Shown here: positions 45,301-53,583 of the stretch, piece by piece
Layout: each line of letters starts with the position of its first letter
Numbering within the stretch: position 1 is the stretch's first letter
Source of the DNA: Pomacea canaliculata
Lineage: Eukaryota; Mollusca; Gastropoda; Architaenioglossa; Ampullariidae
Reading direction: 5' to 3'
Length of the DNA: 64,000 nucleotides
Assembly (NCBI RefSeq): GCF_003073045.1
Contig: NC_037590.1
Location: 39,362,751 to 39,426,750 of the forward strand
Translations under genes and position numbers: made by a program
Notes under the pieces: generated by a model
The model's database searches: none
What the model saw: only the letters and a program-made list of their open reading frames with translations
What the model was told of the DNA's origin: nothing

Positions 45301-46775
45301 GAGCTTATGTTGTCATCTAGACAGCCTTGAATATTCTCTTTTCATCTGAATGTTGCAACGTAAATGTTAAGTACATTATAAAGCTTATAATAAGACTACT
45401 TGTACCTCATCTTGCAAGACGGCCATCACTGTTTCAAGTCTTTTGAACTCCCTTTTGGCAACAGGATGCTTAAAAAAAATAAATTCTTCGTAAAGTTGAA
45501 TTTTAAAAATCAAAGTAAAAGGTATCACTTTAGAAATAGTAATTCAAACAATTATCACTTCATCTTTAAGCTCAAGAAAGGAAAGATACATGTTGATAAA
45601 AAAGGGATTGATGTACTAATACAAATTATAAAAAAATATGTGCTTTAAATGTAACAGTCTTGGTAAAAGATCTTCAGGTTTAATTCTTTATATTTTGAAT
45701 ATGCTACTGTTTAGTTTGGATGTCAATTATTTCTCCTCTCTATCTCATTCACTCACACACATACAAGACAGAGTCACATTCAAACCTACCTCTGGATTTT
45801 GCTTTACCCAATCTGACACCAGAGCAAATGCTGACTGAAGATTGCCAAGATGACAGAAGACTTTGATTTTTTTCTCCAGGATCTTTTCATTGTTGGGGGT
45901 CTTCTTCAAGTGCTGTCAATAATGCAAACAAAATATTTTTGCAACTTTTATGACAGCCTGTCATGCTCATGCTATAACAACAGTGGCTTTCCCATGAGTT
46001 TCACAATTTCTAAAACTAAGTATATGGTCTACATGTATGGGTATATGTGTGAGAGAGAGAGAAAGAGGGAAGTGGGGAGAGCACATGATATTAGGCTAAC
46101 TCTAATTATACTTTTTACCTTTATCACATTCGGCCAATGCTTCTGCATGTTTCTTCTGAAAATAAAATGTCAATCGTTATTTTCATAAATTACTTTCTTG
46201 TGTGTGTGTGCATGCAGGTAAGAGAGAGAAGGCTTTATTAGTAGTTTATTTACATATTTTAGGAATACTGAACGAGTATAAGAAAACAAACTGTCGTCAT
46301 TTCTGGCTTCTTGCACAAAAATATTTTAAGTAACAGGATACATAATAACTAAATCACCAAGTTGACTTTTCACCTTGTGCTTTGGTATGCCTTACAATTC
46401 AAACTGGTAGACTTCTCCTTCTAAAATGTTGGAAAACTAAAAGTTGCAAATACTATAAAAGTAACAATGAAATATTTGAATATTTTGAGCATTTCTATTT
46501 GCAAATCCTTTAAAGTTTTCACTTTTTTCCAAACTTACCTGTTTGACAAGAGTGGTGATAGCTGACAACCTATCTATGGAAATGGCAGCTTCTTCGTTGG
46601 CAACAACTTCTTTCTTCTCTTCCTGGCTCTGTATGGTGACAAAAGTTTCAGAACTAGCATTTCCTTCACTTGCTGGGGCATCTCTACAGGTGTCACTGCT
46701 TGCCGGATCTTCCGAAGCCACAGAGTCTGTATTCAGTTCTTTAACGACATCTCCATTGTTGCTGTCTTTGTCCAT
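31720..46775 (-). CDS. HELZ: HELZ orthologue: zinc-finger SF1 RNA helicase, 22 coding exons
   Basis: HELZ is a cytoplasmic Upf1-like helicase that binds the CCR4-NOT deadenylase and poly(A)-binding protein and affects mRNA decay and translation. The 22 coding exons add up to about 1,758 residues (human about 1,940) with consistent splice phases once one frame break in exon 3 is allowed for. Order: acidic Ser-rich N-terminus (1-79), TPR-like helices (about 80-150), Pro-rich linker, C2H2 finger (about 217-239), CCCH finger C-X7-C-X5-C-X3-H (268-286), beta-rich middle region, then the helicase: Walker A GPFGTGKT (754-761), Walker B DEAAQ (883-887), GDHMQ, CENYRSH, NVQGKQYRV and NTAITRAQ. The tail is Pro/Ser/Gln-rich. 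The start is the first ATG after an in-frame TGA, 28 bp after an AG acceptor, so at least one 5' noncoding exon lies upstream. The alternative HELZ2 is less likely because it has two helicase modules. Confidence 0.95.
33821..34094 (-). CDS. HELZ: HELZ coding exon 21
   Basis: Ends the helicase core with [19 protein letters not shown] and [16 protein letters not shown], both human HELZ landmarks, then a run of six Ala and a Pro/His/Tyr-rich stretch. Confidence 0.93.
34208..34262. repeat. HELZ: (CA)n microsatellite in a HELZ intron
   Basis: Interrupted CA repeats just downstream of the exon 20 donor, in the intron before exon 21. Confidence 0.85.
34291..34489 (-). CDS. HELZ: HELZ coding exon 20, motifs V and VI
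   Basis: Contains [16 protein letters not shown] (motif V), DYGFLSN and [18 protein letters not shown] (motif VI with the arginine finger). Confidence 0.94.
34638..34821 (-). CDS. HELZ: HELZ coding exon 19
   Basis: Contains [18 protein letters not shown] and VERVLNVQG, leading into motif V. The donor CAAG|GTAAAG is phase 1. Confidence 0.93.
35169..35462 (-). CDS. HELZ: HELZ coding exon 18, motif IV
   Basis: 98 residues including [18 protein letters not shown] (motif IV) and [17 protein letters not shown]. The donor GAG|GTGCTT is weak, but the protein join [12 protein letters not shown] matches NAEVFEVVERV of human HELZ exactly in length. Confidence 0.9.
35951..36069 (-). CDS. HELZ: HELZ coding exon 17, Walker B and motif III
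   Basis: Encodes [20 protein letters not shown] with DEAAQ (Walker B) and LAGDHMQ (motif III). Confidence 0.94.
36333..36595 (-). CDS. HELZ: HELZ coding exon 16
   Basis: Contains [18 protein letters not shown] and [16 protein letters not shown], the stretch between motif Ia and motif II of the Upf1-like core. Confidence 0.93.
37027..37233 (-). CDS. HELZ: HELZ coding exon 15, Walker A
   Basis: Holds the Q-motif-like [10 protein letters not shown] and the P-loop GPFGTGKT, followed by [20 protein letters not shown] (motif Ia). These bind ATP in SF1 helicases. Confidence 0.94.
37832..37956 (-). CDS. HELZ: HELZ coding exon 14
   Basis: Contains [12 protein letters not shown] and IVFPDTTKI, the conserved stretch just before the helicase core. 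Confidence 0.9.
38651..38761 (-). CDS. HELZ: HELZ coding exon 13
   Basis: 37 residues, [19 protein letters not shown], matching VYEATIEEKTKEYIFLRLS of human HELZ. Phase 0 on both sides. Confidence 0.91.
39001..39226 (-). CDS. HELZ: HELZ coding exon 12
   Basis: Contains [20 protein letters not shown] and [12 protein letters not shown], matching GGAKYAQNGQLFGRFKL and LSEDTLAGRLVM of human HELZ. Confidence 0.91.
39580..39756 (-). CDS. HELZ: HELZ coding exon 11
   Basis: Helical stretch with [20 protein letters not shown] and EELAEL, matching the SNYQSRLHDLLYIEEIA region of human HELZ. Confidence 0.9.
40219..40418 (-). CDS. HELZ: HELZ coding exon 10
   Basis: Starts [20 protein letters not shown], matching the GTFRQTIVFDFG stretch of human HELZ. 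It ends in phase 2 at AA|GTGAGT. Confidence 0.9.
40660..40905 (+). repeat. SINE-like repeat with 3' hairpin, in a HELZ intron
   Basis: TGGTCTAGCGGTCATAG at 40684-40700 resembles a pol III A box; a B box is not clear. About 50 bp on is the palindrome CACTCCCCAAGGGGAGTG (40751-40768), preceded by CTATCT. The repeat at 58.2-58.44 kb has the same arrangement. It ends near an AT-rich CATTATCATCAT tail. Confidence 0.5.
40930..41130 (-). CDS. HELZ: HELZ coding exon 9
   Basis: 67 residues of the beta-rich pre-helicase region, with [18 protein letters not shown] and YVYRVK matching human HELZ in order. The intron between this exon and exon 8 carries the hAT MITE. Confidence 0.9.
41444..41816. mobile_element. 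hAT-type MITE, 373 bp, complete
   Basis: Perfect 16-bp terminal inverted repeats CAGTGGTTCTCAAAGT (41444-41459) and its reverse complement (41801-41816) are flanked by a perfect 8-bp duplication CTCTACGC (41436-41443 and 41817-41824). TIRs starting CAGTGGTTCTCAA with 8-bp duplications are typical of hAT (Charlie-like) elements. Inside, GTGGTCCGC recurs many times, including a tandem pair around CTTGGTGGTCCGCCATA. It has no coding capacity, so it needs a transposase in trans. It lies between HELZ exons 8 and 9. Confidence 0.93.
42022..42129 (-). CDS. HELZ: HELZ coding exon 8
   Basis: 36 residues including [19 protein letters not shown], which matches the VSTKKSHQTWTFALTCK region of human HELZ. 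Confidence 0.88.
42555..42750 (-). CDS. HELZ: HELZ coding exon 7, CCCH finger
   Basis: Completes the CCCH finger with [12 protein letters not shown], then [11 protein letters not shown], nearly the human wording, and a basic Gln-rich helix. The donor GTGAGT at 42549-42554 gives phase 0. Confidence 0.9.
43951..44131 (-). CDS. HELZ: HELZ coding exon 6, C2H2 finger and start of CCCH finger
   Basis: Contains [20 protein letters not shown] followed by DQH, a C-X2-C...H-X-H type finger with an H near residues 233 and 239, then [10 protein letters not shown] and SEEYALCQR, the conserved lead-in to the HELZ CCCH finger. Confidence 0.88.
44596..44764 (-). CDS. HELZ: HELZ coding exon 5
   Basis: An acidic start (NSDDDD) and then a Pro/Thr/Val-rich linker of 56 residues. 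It is poorly conserved in nature and supported by splice sites (TTCTGTGAATTC side acceptor ACAG, donor GTAAGA) and phase. Confidence 0.75.
45406..45468 (-). CDS. HELZ: HELZ coding exon 4
   Basis: Residues 133-153, [18 protein letters not shown], the last helix of the TPR-like region; it matches the DLTRLKTLL region of human HELZ. Phase 0 on both sides. Confidence 0.8.
45790..45912 (-). CDS. HELZ: HELZ coding exon 3, with a one-base frame break
   Basis: Encodes the TPR-like stretch [20 protein letters not shown] and [10 protein letters not shown]. Joined to exon 2, its first codons read ALEED and then the frame runs into TGA. With four instead of five G at 45895-45899 the same codons read ALEEDPNNEK and continue into the rest of the exon. 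The donor is GTAGGT, phase 0. Confidence 0.75.
46119..46155 (-). CDS. HELZ: HELZ coding exon 2 (37 bp)
   Basis: Encodes [12 protein letters not shown] and one base of the next codon, a TPR-type helix that aligns with the ADEDCRHVL region of human HELZ. It is bounded by ATTTTCAG and GTAAAA. If it were skipped, exon 1 would join exon 3 in an open frame; see the finding on exon 3. Confidence 0.7.
46539..46775 (-). CDS. HELZ: HELZ coding exon 1
   Basis: Residues 1-79: an Asp/Ser/Glu/Ala-rich start and then the first helix, [12 protein letters not shown]. An in-frame TGA lies four codons upstream of the ATG and an acceptor TTTTCAG ends at 46804. The donor is GTAAGT, phase 0. Confidence 0.85.
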
Positions 46776-46803
46776 CCCCTGTCACATGACTCCAGCCCTA
46801 ATG
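46776..46803 (-). other. HELZ: HELZ 5'UTR part of the start-codon exon
   Basis: On the minus strand CTAATTTTCAG is a good acceptor and 28 bp later comes the HELZ ATG, with an in-frame TGA between. This implies an upstream noncoding exon. Confidence 0.55.
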
Positions 46804-48709
46804 CTGAAAATTAGTAGCGAAATTATGAACTATGAAAAAATCTCAGTTTCTGATCTACTTGCATTTTTATTAGATGTTTTGAGATTTTTTTGTTCTGGTT
46901 TTGTAAAGAAAAGCAAAAATTAACAATGATCCTTCAGAATCTGGAAATGTACTCTTCTAAGATAATGAAATATCCTAAGATTCTTGAATTAATAAAAATT
47001 TTATAAAGAAAACATATTCAAAGATATTAAACTTTTCTGTCTGATACTACCGAGCTTATTTAAAATATATCCTGAGATTCTCTTTTAAAAATGTGTTTAA
47101 AAAATACAGCTGCCAAAAAAAAAAAAAAGCTTTTCAGACCTACTGAGTTTTCAAAATAAGGGATAGGCATGTTTTACATCTATTATTATTATAGTCTGAG
47201 ATTCTATGATGAGATATTTTAGAGCCCAAGCCCGTATCATCACCAACATCTGATCTACTGATCTAATTTTTTTCAAATTTTTTTAGACACTCGCATAAGT
47301 ATTAAAAAAACCACACTTATGCCGAAAATTAAATTCTGAACCTACTGACATAGATATGTTCTGAGATTCTCTGATATAAATAACAATATATATATACATA
47401 AAATTCTAATAAATGAATAAATAACTGATCTTATTTTATGAAATGTATTGAGATTCTGATTTAAATATTTATTCCTAATTTCCACCAGGCAAACAGAAAA
47501 AGTTTATGTAAAACTGTCATTAAGAATTGATTAACAAGTTGAAATGGTCAGAAAAACTTCTGGTGTTTTCAAAATAAAAATTTTTGAGTAGAACTATGGA
47601 AGGCTGACGATGTCACAGTGTTAAACTCATAAAATAAAAAATAGAATAAAACTGGACTACATGTATTAATATAACATTTAACTGCTGACGAGTACATTTT
47701 TTTGCTGGTTGAAATAAAATTATCCTCCTATTGGCTCCTGAATGTTGTAACTGCCAATTATTTTATTTTGAATTACTTTCTGAAGCCTCAGTTATGGTAA
47801 ACATCCCATATTTATGCATTTCATTTATCTGGTTGGTGTTTGAATGCTTTATCAGCAGTGGGTAATTTTTTACTCTGCACTCTTCCCAAACCTTCCTCTT
47901 TTCTCCGTCATTGATAATGTCTTGTCACCTTTATAAAATGTTTTCTCCTCTATGAACCTCCTTTTTCAAGAAAAAGTTTATGGAAAGAGAATGTGTTTGA
48001 AAAAGGGTGGTAGGATGGCTTTGCTAAACACACTTTTTCTGAGGGGGTGTGGCACTTTCATTTGAAGTTTTGGTTTCATATAAACTCAATTTCATTGGTT
48101 CATATTGTGCTGTATCAACTACAGAAATATATAAAAATTTAAAAAAAGTAACATCAACATATCCGCATGCATTTAGGAATGTTACTGCTTCCTTTATGCG
48201 ACTATCAATAATGAAACTGCTGTACTCTCCATTCTAAATAGATTAAAAAGTCAGCCAACAATGAAAAGAAAACGATACTTTTAATTTACAAAACGAATGT
48301 TGATCACCATCACCATGTACACATGCTTGTGATGGATACAATGAAGAAGTTAAAAAAAGATCTGTTGTTGTTATGTATTTACTGTGCTGACAACATTGGT
48401 AAACAACGACGAGCGAGGAAAGCACTAGAAAAGAAAACATCGCTTGCGATCTTTATCTGAGTGGAAATCTTCTCAAACAACCACGGAGAACCAGAACTTA
48501 GTTCTGTGAATCTTTCCATTTCAAAAATGATCGTGGTGTACTCTCTGAATACTAGCCAGCTGTGTTAGTATAAAGCACAAAAAGTGTGCCATTTTCACAC
48601 ACTGACCACAAAGCAACTTCCTGTTGTAAACCTCTGAGTAGTAACTGTGCCAAAAAGCGTGCGTGTGTGTCAGTGAATGTAAGGTAAGGAATTACGTTAA
48701 AAAAAAAAA
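46804..48709. other. AT-rich stretch, probable first intron of HELZ
   Basis: No coding exon is seen on either strand. A phrase close to CTGAGATTCT recurs at irregular distance from 46,968 to 47,452. A poly-A run lies at 47,115. It is intron sequence if HELZ starts near 48.7-48.9 kb. Confidence 0.4.
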
Positions 48710-48960
48710 ACCTACCGTAAGCTGCGATAATTTTGAATAAAAGAGTTTATGTTGTCATAACCCCTGAGTGCGAGGTCAGCACTCCAATCACCTGTTTTGC
48801 TTCGTCTTTCATGATGATGTCACTTTCTACACTTTTGCGTGCACGAGATCTGGCGACATTTTACGAGAAAAGGTTTTACGTACTTGACCCAATGAAAATG
48901 CACCTTCATCTAATTACAGCACCATTGGTCAATGTTCATTGGCTAATTATATCACATGGT
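48710..48960 (-). promoter_or_regulatory. HELZ: Possible HELZ promoter and noncoding first exon
   Basis: Two CCAAT boxes on the minus strand (ATTGG at 48924-48928 and 48938-48942) lie upstream of a possible donor ACG|GTAGGT (48710-48715 in plus coordinates). Local CpG is raised. There is no TATA box. It is a weak prediction based on motif order and distance to the start-codon exon. Confidence 0.3.
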
Positions 48961-49735
48961 TTTCTCGGGGCTTATGACTGTATCGTCTGCTACTCTTACA
49001 CGTGTTTGTTACAAGAGCATGCCACGAACAAAAATATTTACACAAATATAACAGTAATTTATCCAGATAAACTCAAAATATAGGACAGTGATGAAGAAAG
49101 ATAAGTATCAAGAACTTAAGAAAAGAGACGACAGACACCTTTTTGTAAACAAATTACTGGTCTCAAGGGATGCAACGCGGTCTGTCACACCACAGGAGAT
49201 TATGTCCCTCAAGCGTGTTATGCTTTTAGGTCACCGTGGCTCACTAATACCAAACTAGAATGTGCAGAATATTTAGTCCCCCTTCCTGAGCTGATAGAAA
49301 ATTCAGCATGTATCAAAAGGTATTTTTCTGCTGGAAAGTCCGTAAACTTGCTTACTGTCGCCCAAGGCAGGCCTACGTGGAGAACCTTAATTGGCAACAG
49401 CTGTATCTCTCCGGTCTCCCCAGACAACCATGTACGCTATCGGTCAAGGGATGAAAGAAAGAATAAATGAAAAACCATTATATGAATAGGAGCTTGTCAT
49501 CGACCAGTCTGTGCCTCCGTGTTTTTCCAGTTCAAAAGTCCTCTCCGCTTCTCGTTAGAGGGGAAAGGGTTAACCGTGACAGAGCTGTACGTCGTTCTAA
49601 AGGCGTATCGCAAGGGGGGAGGAGGGGAGGGAGATTCGACCAGTTGCCGATGTGTATGTGTGTGCTTTGAAGATTTATTCAACGGTGTTTCTGTCAGCCT
49701 GGAATTCTATCTGCTCCTCTAAGTAAAAGAAAATT

Positions 49736-49803
<68 letters not shown>

Positions 49804-50095
49804 AGGCATTAGAACCCCAAAAGATAAAAATTTGAATGTGTACAAAGATGGAGGTTGATGTATAAACTGGGATTTTTAGCTAGTGTGTGTGTGGTCAATA
49901 TTAATCATAATTCTGCTATGACATCATCACTATTTAATGGATTTGAAACTGAGTTTTGGTTGTGCTTTATATGTGAATACCTATAGATTTTCCTATGTTT
50001 ACATTTGAAGGTGCGCCCTTATTTACATAACAAAATGTCCTGAAGCACAGAGTGACATTCGCTATCGTTGGATATACGAACCCGACATCATATGA
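48961..50095. other. Non-coding stretch with (CAA)n
   Basis: No gene is supported. The only marked feature is the CAA microsatellite, annotated separately; a GGGGGGAGGAGGGGAGGGAG run lies near 49,615. Confidence 0.4.
49736..49804. repeat. (CAA)n microsatellite, about 23 units
   Basis: An uninterrupted run of CAA triplets. Confidence 0.97.
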
Positions 50096-50109
50096 AACTT
50101 AATATGTAA

Positions 50110-50370
50110 GAATAGCTAAACCTTTGGTTAATCTGCACGGCTGTTAGGGAAAAGCGGATAACCGAGTGGTTCGAATGCTGGCAGTGGTTTGATACTCGAG
50201 TAGTCCTGACTCCTAGAGGGCTGGGGAACGTAAGGCAGCGAGGGAGAGAGATGGGCACCGCCCTCACGTAAAACTGTTTCCGAGAAAAGTGAAGTCTCAT
50301 ACCTCACATTCCCTCCACCCCACCCAACGACCTGAAAAGCTCAGAGGACGACCTTTATCTATCTTTTTAC
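50110..50370 (+). repeat. Possible tRNA-derived SINE
   Basis: GCGGATAACCGAGTGGTTCG resembles the A-box end of a Leu/Ser-type tRNA, and GGTTTGATACTCGAG about 40 bp later resembles a B box. The unit is CpG-rich compared with its flanks. The 3' end is uncertain. Confidence 0.4.
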
Positions 50371-53339
50371 GCCTTTTGATCTCCCGTAGAGTGTTGCACG
50401 AACCTCACATCGAAAGAACCTCGTGTGGTAATACATAATGCAGTCTCTCTGTTTGTCAAGACCCACAGATTTCTTTGGGACCACGACTGTTTAACAGTTT
50501 AGTGGCTACAGAAGAAACAAAGCTTACATGTCAAGTGGCGTAAATCGTTGCCGTTCTCTTCCGATAAAAATACTTACATAGCGTACTTCCCTGCTTGACC
50601 GTGAGTGCACCTGGACTATCAAGAGAAATCAATACAGGTATCACAGGTACAAGCTACAAAAACACATGACAGGAGAGAGAGAGGAAGATTGGGGGAACAA
50701 AAATTACAATACTGGAGGTATTCACATTGAAGGTAGGTATTAAGGCCAGCCGAGAAGGCTTCAAGGTACGAAGCCATAAAGGCGAGGTATTCTAAACACC
50801 CTGACAAAGGAACAGGTGCGTGCCCAGATCTCCATAGTATACAGACTGCTGGGTGTCAGCAGGAAGACATGGCGGTAAGTCAGAAGATGCCAGAAGTATA
50901 GAGGAGTCGCCGAGCCTATCAGTTCTCCACTGGAGATAGGTTCGAAGGGTAGACAAGCGGCCAGATTCAAGTAATCAACTGTTCTGATACAGAACGAGCA
51001 CACAGAGACAGAATGCATAACAGGCCACCGAGGTCGGTGAGCTAAAGGAAAAGACCTCTTGACGAAAAGATAAAGGGAGATAGATGAGCCATTGTAATGA
51101 CAGACTGACAGGGAAGTAGAATGTAGGCCGCACCACCAGCAGCAGTGAACATTCCGGAAAGGTGAACGTCACAGCGGTTGTAGTAATTGACTGCAGGACA
51201 AGGTAGCTAATTGTTTCTGCTCTTAGCATTCCTTTGGCACCCACCCCTACCATTGCTTGGGGATTTTTCGTCATGTCTGGTGCTTGCTGGCCATGTCCTT
51301 GGCCAAGTACCTGATTTTTTTCCGGCCCTTTTCAATCACTGTCTGGTATTTTTAGGCCCTGTTCACTCACTGTCTGGTGGTTGTTGGTCCCATCCACCTA
51401 CTGACTGCTGGTTGTTGACTACATCCTGTTACTGTCTATTGTTTTCCTTTCCTTTCTGACACTTACATCCTTTCGGTGCTCAACGTTTACAATCTCGCGG
51501 GTCAGAGTTGTCGACTTTAATTTACTCAGCTGTTTATTGATAGAATTTATGCGTGTTCTTTTGTCTTCTTATCTTGACTTTCAACCCCCTTCTATAAATA
51601 TTTTTATGGACATTCAAGAAAAAGATTTCAGAATGATTGAGTAAGTGAGTGAGAGGCATGACCCTGACATTGTTTATTGTCTCAGTTTTAGACATCAAGA
51701 CAAAGTGGAGGGTGGAGGAAGTTACAAAACATTTCATGGTGTACAGCGATTGTAAACTCGCCCATTAATATATTAATGCATGTTGATAATGATTAATGTG
51801 GAAACATCTTACCGCGTATTCAGAGGCGTTGGGGGAGAGGATGGTAATAAAACCTCATTGAAGAAACTATATATATATACAGCTTGGAATATAGTTAAAG
51901 TATGCAGAATAGCCGTATCTATAATAAAGTAATAATTATAATAACAACAACAAATGTGTGAGTTATATAACCACGCTCACGAAGAAGCATGCTCTTATTG
52001 CTTAAGATAATTTAGAGACACTTGTAATTTTTATAAAATAGACAAAATAGACATAGTGTATTCAAAAACTCATATACACAGTATATAGTTACAGAGCATT
52101 GTTTTGTATTTCTAAATGATATTAACGCAATGTATAGAATGATGCGGAATGGAGACACAAAGTACGAGAGGGAAGAATGAAACATTTCCTGCTTCACGGT
52201 ATTCTTGTGGACCAGCACATGATCTACCATACGATGTAAATGCAACTCGGCGCTCATCTTCCCTCGAGAAACTAGGCCTTGGGTCTCAAGCAGGCGTTTC
52301 AATGTAAGCATTATTATTATATCATTAACAATAATACAGCCACTTTTCATCAACATCCGCCACATCGTGTCAAGAGGTCGGTAATGCTCTCAGATTCCGG
52401 AGCCTGCGCCAAGCGATGGAGAGCATGCGGCCTTCGAGGCTAAAAATAGCCAAGGGGAAATTCCTGCGATGAGCGAAGTCGTGGGATGCTGAATGAGAAA
52501 ATAGCAGCAGCACGCAGGACAAGGATGCCAAGAGAACGGTAAATTCCCGATATTATTTTGGTAGGGGAATTTTCCTGTCCTCTTTAAGCGGTTGTCTGTC
52601 TCTGAAAATAGCTCCAGCGGCGGCAGGCGGAAACGCAGCCGACTGCGGCCCCACGCACGGTCCGCGAGGTTGATTATCAACGTCGGAGCAGGATATGACC
52701 CAATGCCCTGTCTGCTGCCACAAACTTGTGACCAAAAGCGGGCGTTTCCAGTGTTGCGCATGCGAATTGCAATCAGAACATGACACAACACCTCCATCCT
52801 CTAAGGTCACGCAGTCACGTGCATACATTATTATCGTTGCAGGGACCACACAACATGTTCAAGATCGTACAAAGGCAAGGATGAAGAGGTCTTAGCACTT
52901 CTAAACCTTCTGGTTATCTCGGATGACTGTTAATGGCTACAGAGTGTTTTCAGCTTTGGTGTCTGAGTAAAGACAAATATAAACAAACTTTAAGCGCATG
53001 CATAAATAAGGACAAAGATAAGAACAAACGTTAAGAAAGGGATTTACTTATCGTGTACAGGGATGGGCGGGCAACACGTTCTGTTTATCTACATTAAGGG
53101 TTACTTGATGACACAGTCAAAACTCACAGTGCACTGGTGGATGGGTTTAGCGTGCACCGAGTGCTTGCAAGCACACTACAAGGACTTTGAAGAAACGAGA
53201 TCATTTACCTGCCTCGTCAGGGATGCCTTTTTGAAAGGCAGTCAGGCCAATCGCTCCATCAGATACCTTTATGGATGCTGGAGACCTTAGTAAGCCTGGT
53301 CCTTTCATACATTGCCGCTTTGTACAGTGAGTCTTGGAA
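50371..53339. other. Non-coding stretch with a CpG-rich patch at 52.4-52.8 kb
   Basis: No gene is supported. The patch at 52,400-52,800 is rich in CpG and might be a promoter or a decayed element. A 66-codon plus-strand frame at 52695-52895 has two Cys-X2-Cys pairs and is discussed as a finding. Confidence 0.35.
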
Positions 53340-53583
53340 GGTTGGTCGGTTGGTTGGTTGGTTTAGTAAGAGCGAGCTTCCACCTGGAGGTGATTTCGCA
53401 CTATGTCATGCGTGGGGGGAAGGGGAGGGACAATGGAGAGGGAGGAAACCGGAGAAAACTGCGAACAGGTGTCACTTACAGAGAGCCCCCTCCATACTCC
53501 AGTCGAAAGTTGAACCCAGGACCTGCTCACTGCAGTAGTGACAAACAATTAAGTGTTTTAATCACTACACTACTGGGTGCCCT
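53340..53583 (-). repeat. tRNA-derived SINE with (AACC)n tail, copy 1
   Basis: Read on the minus strand: GGGCACCCAGTAGTGTAGTG (A box region), a B-box-like GGTTCAACTTT after GTCCTG, then a central part with TTCTCCGGTTTCCTCC, and a tail of AACC units (GGTT on the plus strand at 53340-53371). Same order as copy 2. Confidence 0.72.

Noticed and set aside
31720..46775. HELZ2 rather than HELZ
   Set aside because: There is a single helicase module, one CCCH finger and the HELZ-type landmarks in order; HELZ2 has a second helicase module and an RNB-like region, which are absent here.
48733..49083. A 116-codon plus-strand frame
   Set aside because: No domain. It overlaps the possible HELZ promoter on the other strand, and its hydrophobic parts do not form a clear membrane pattern.
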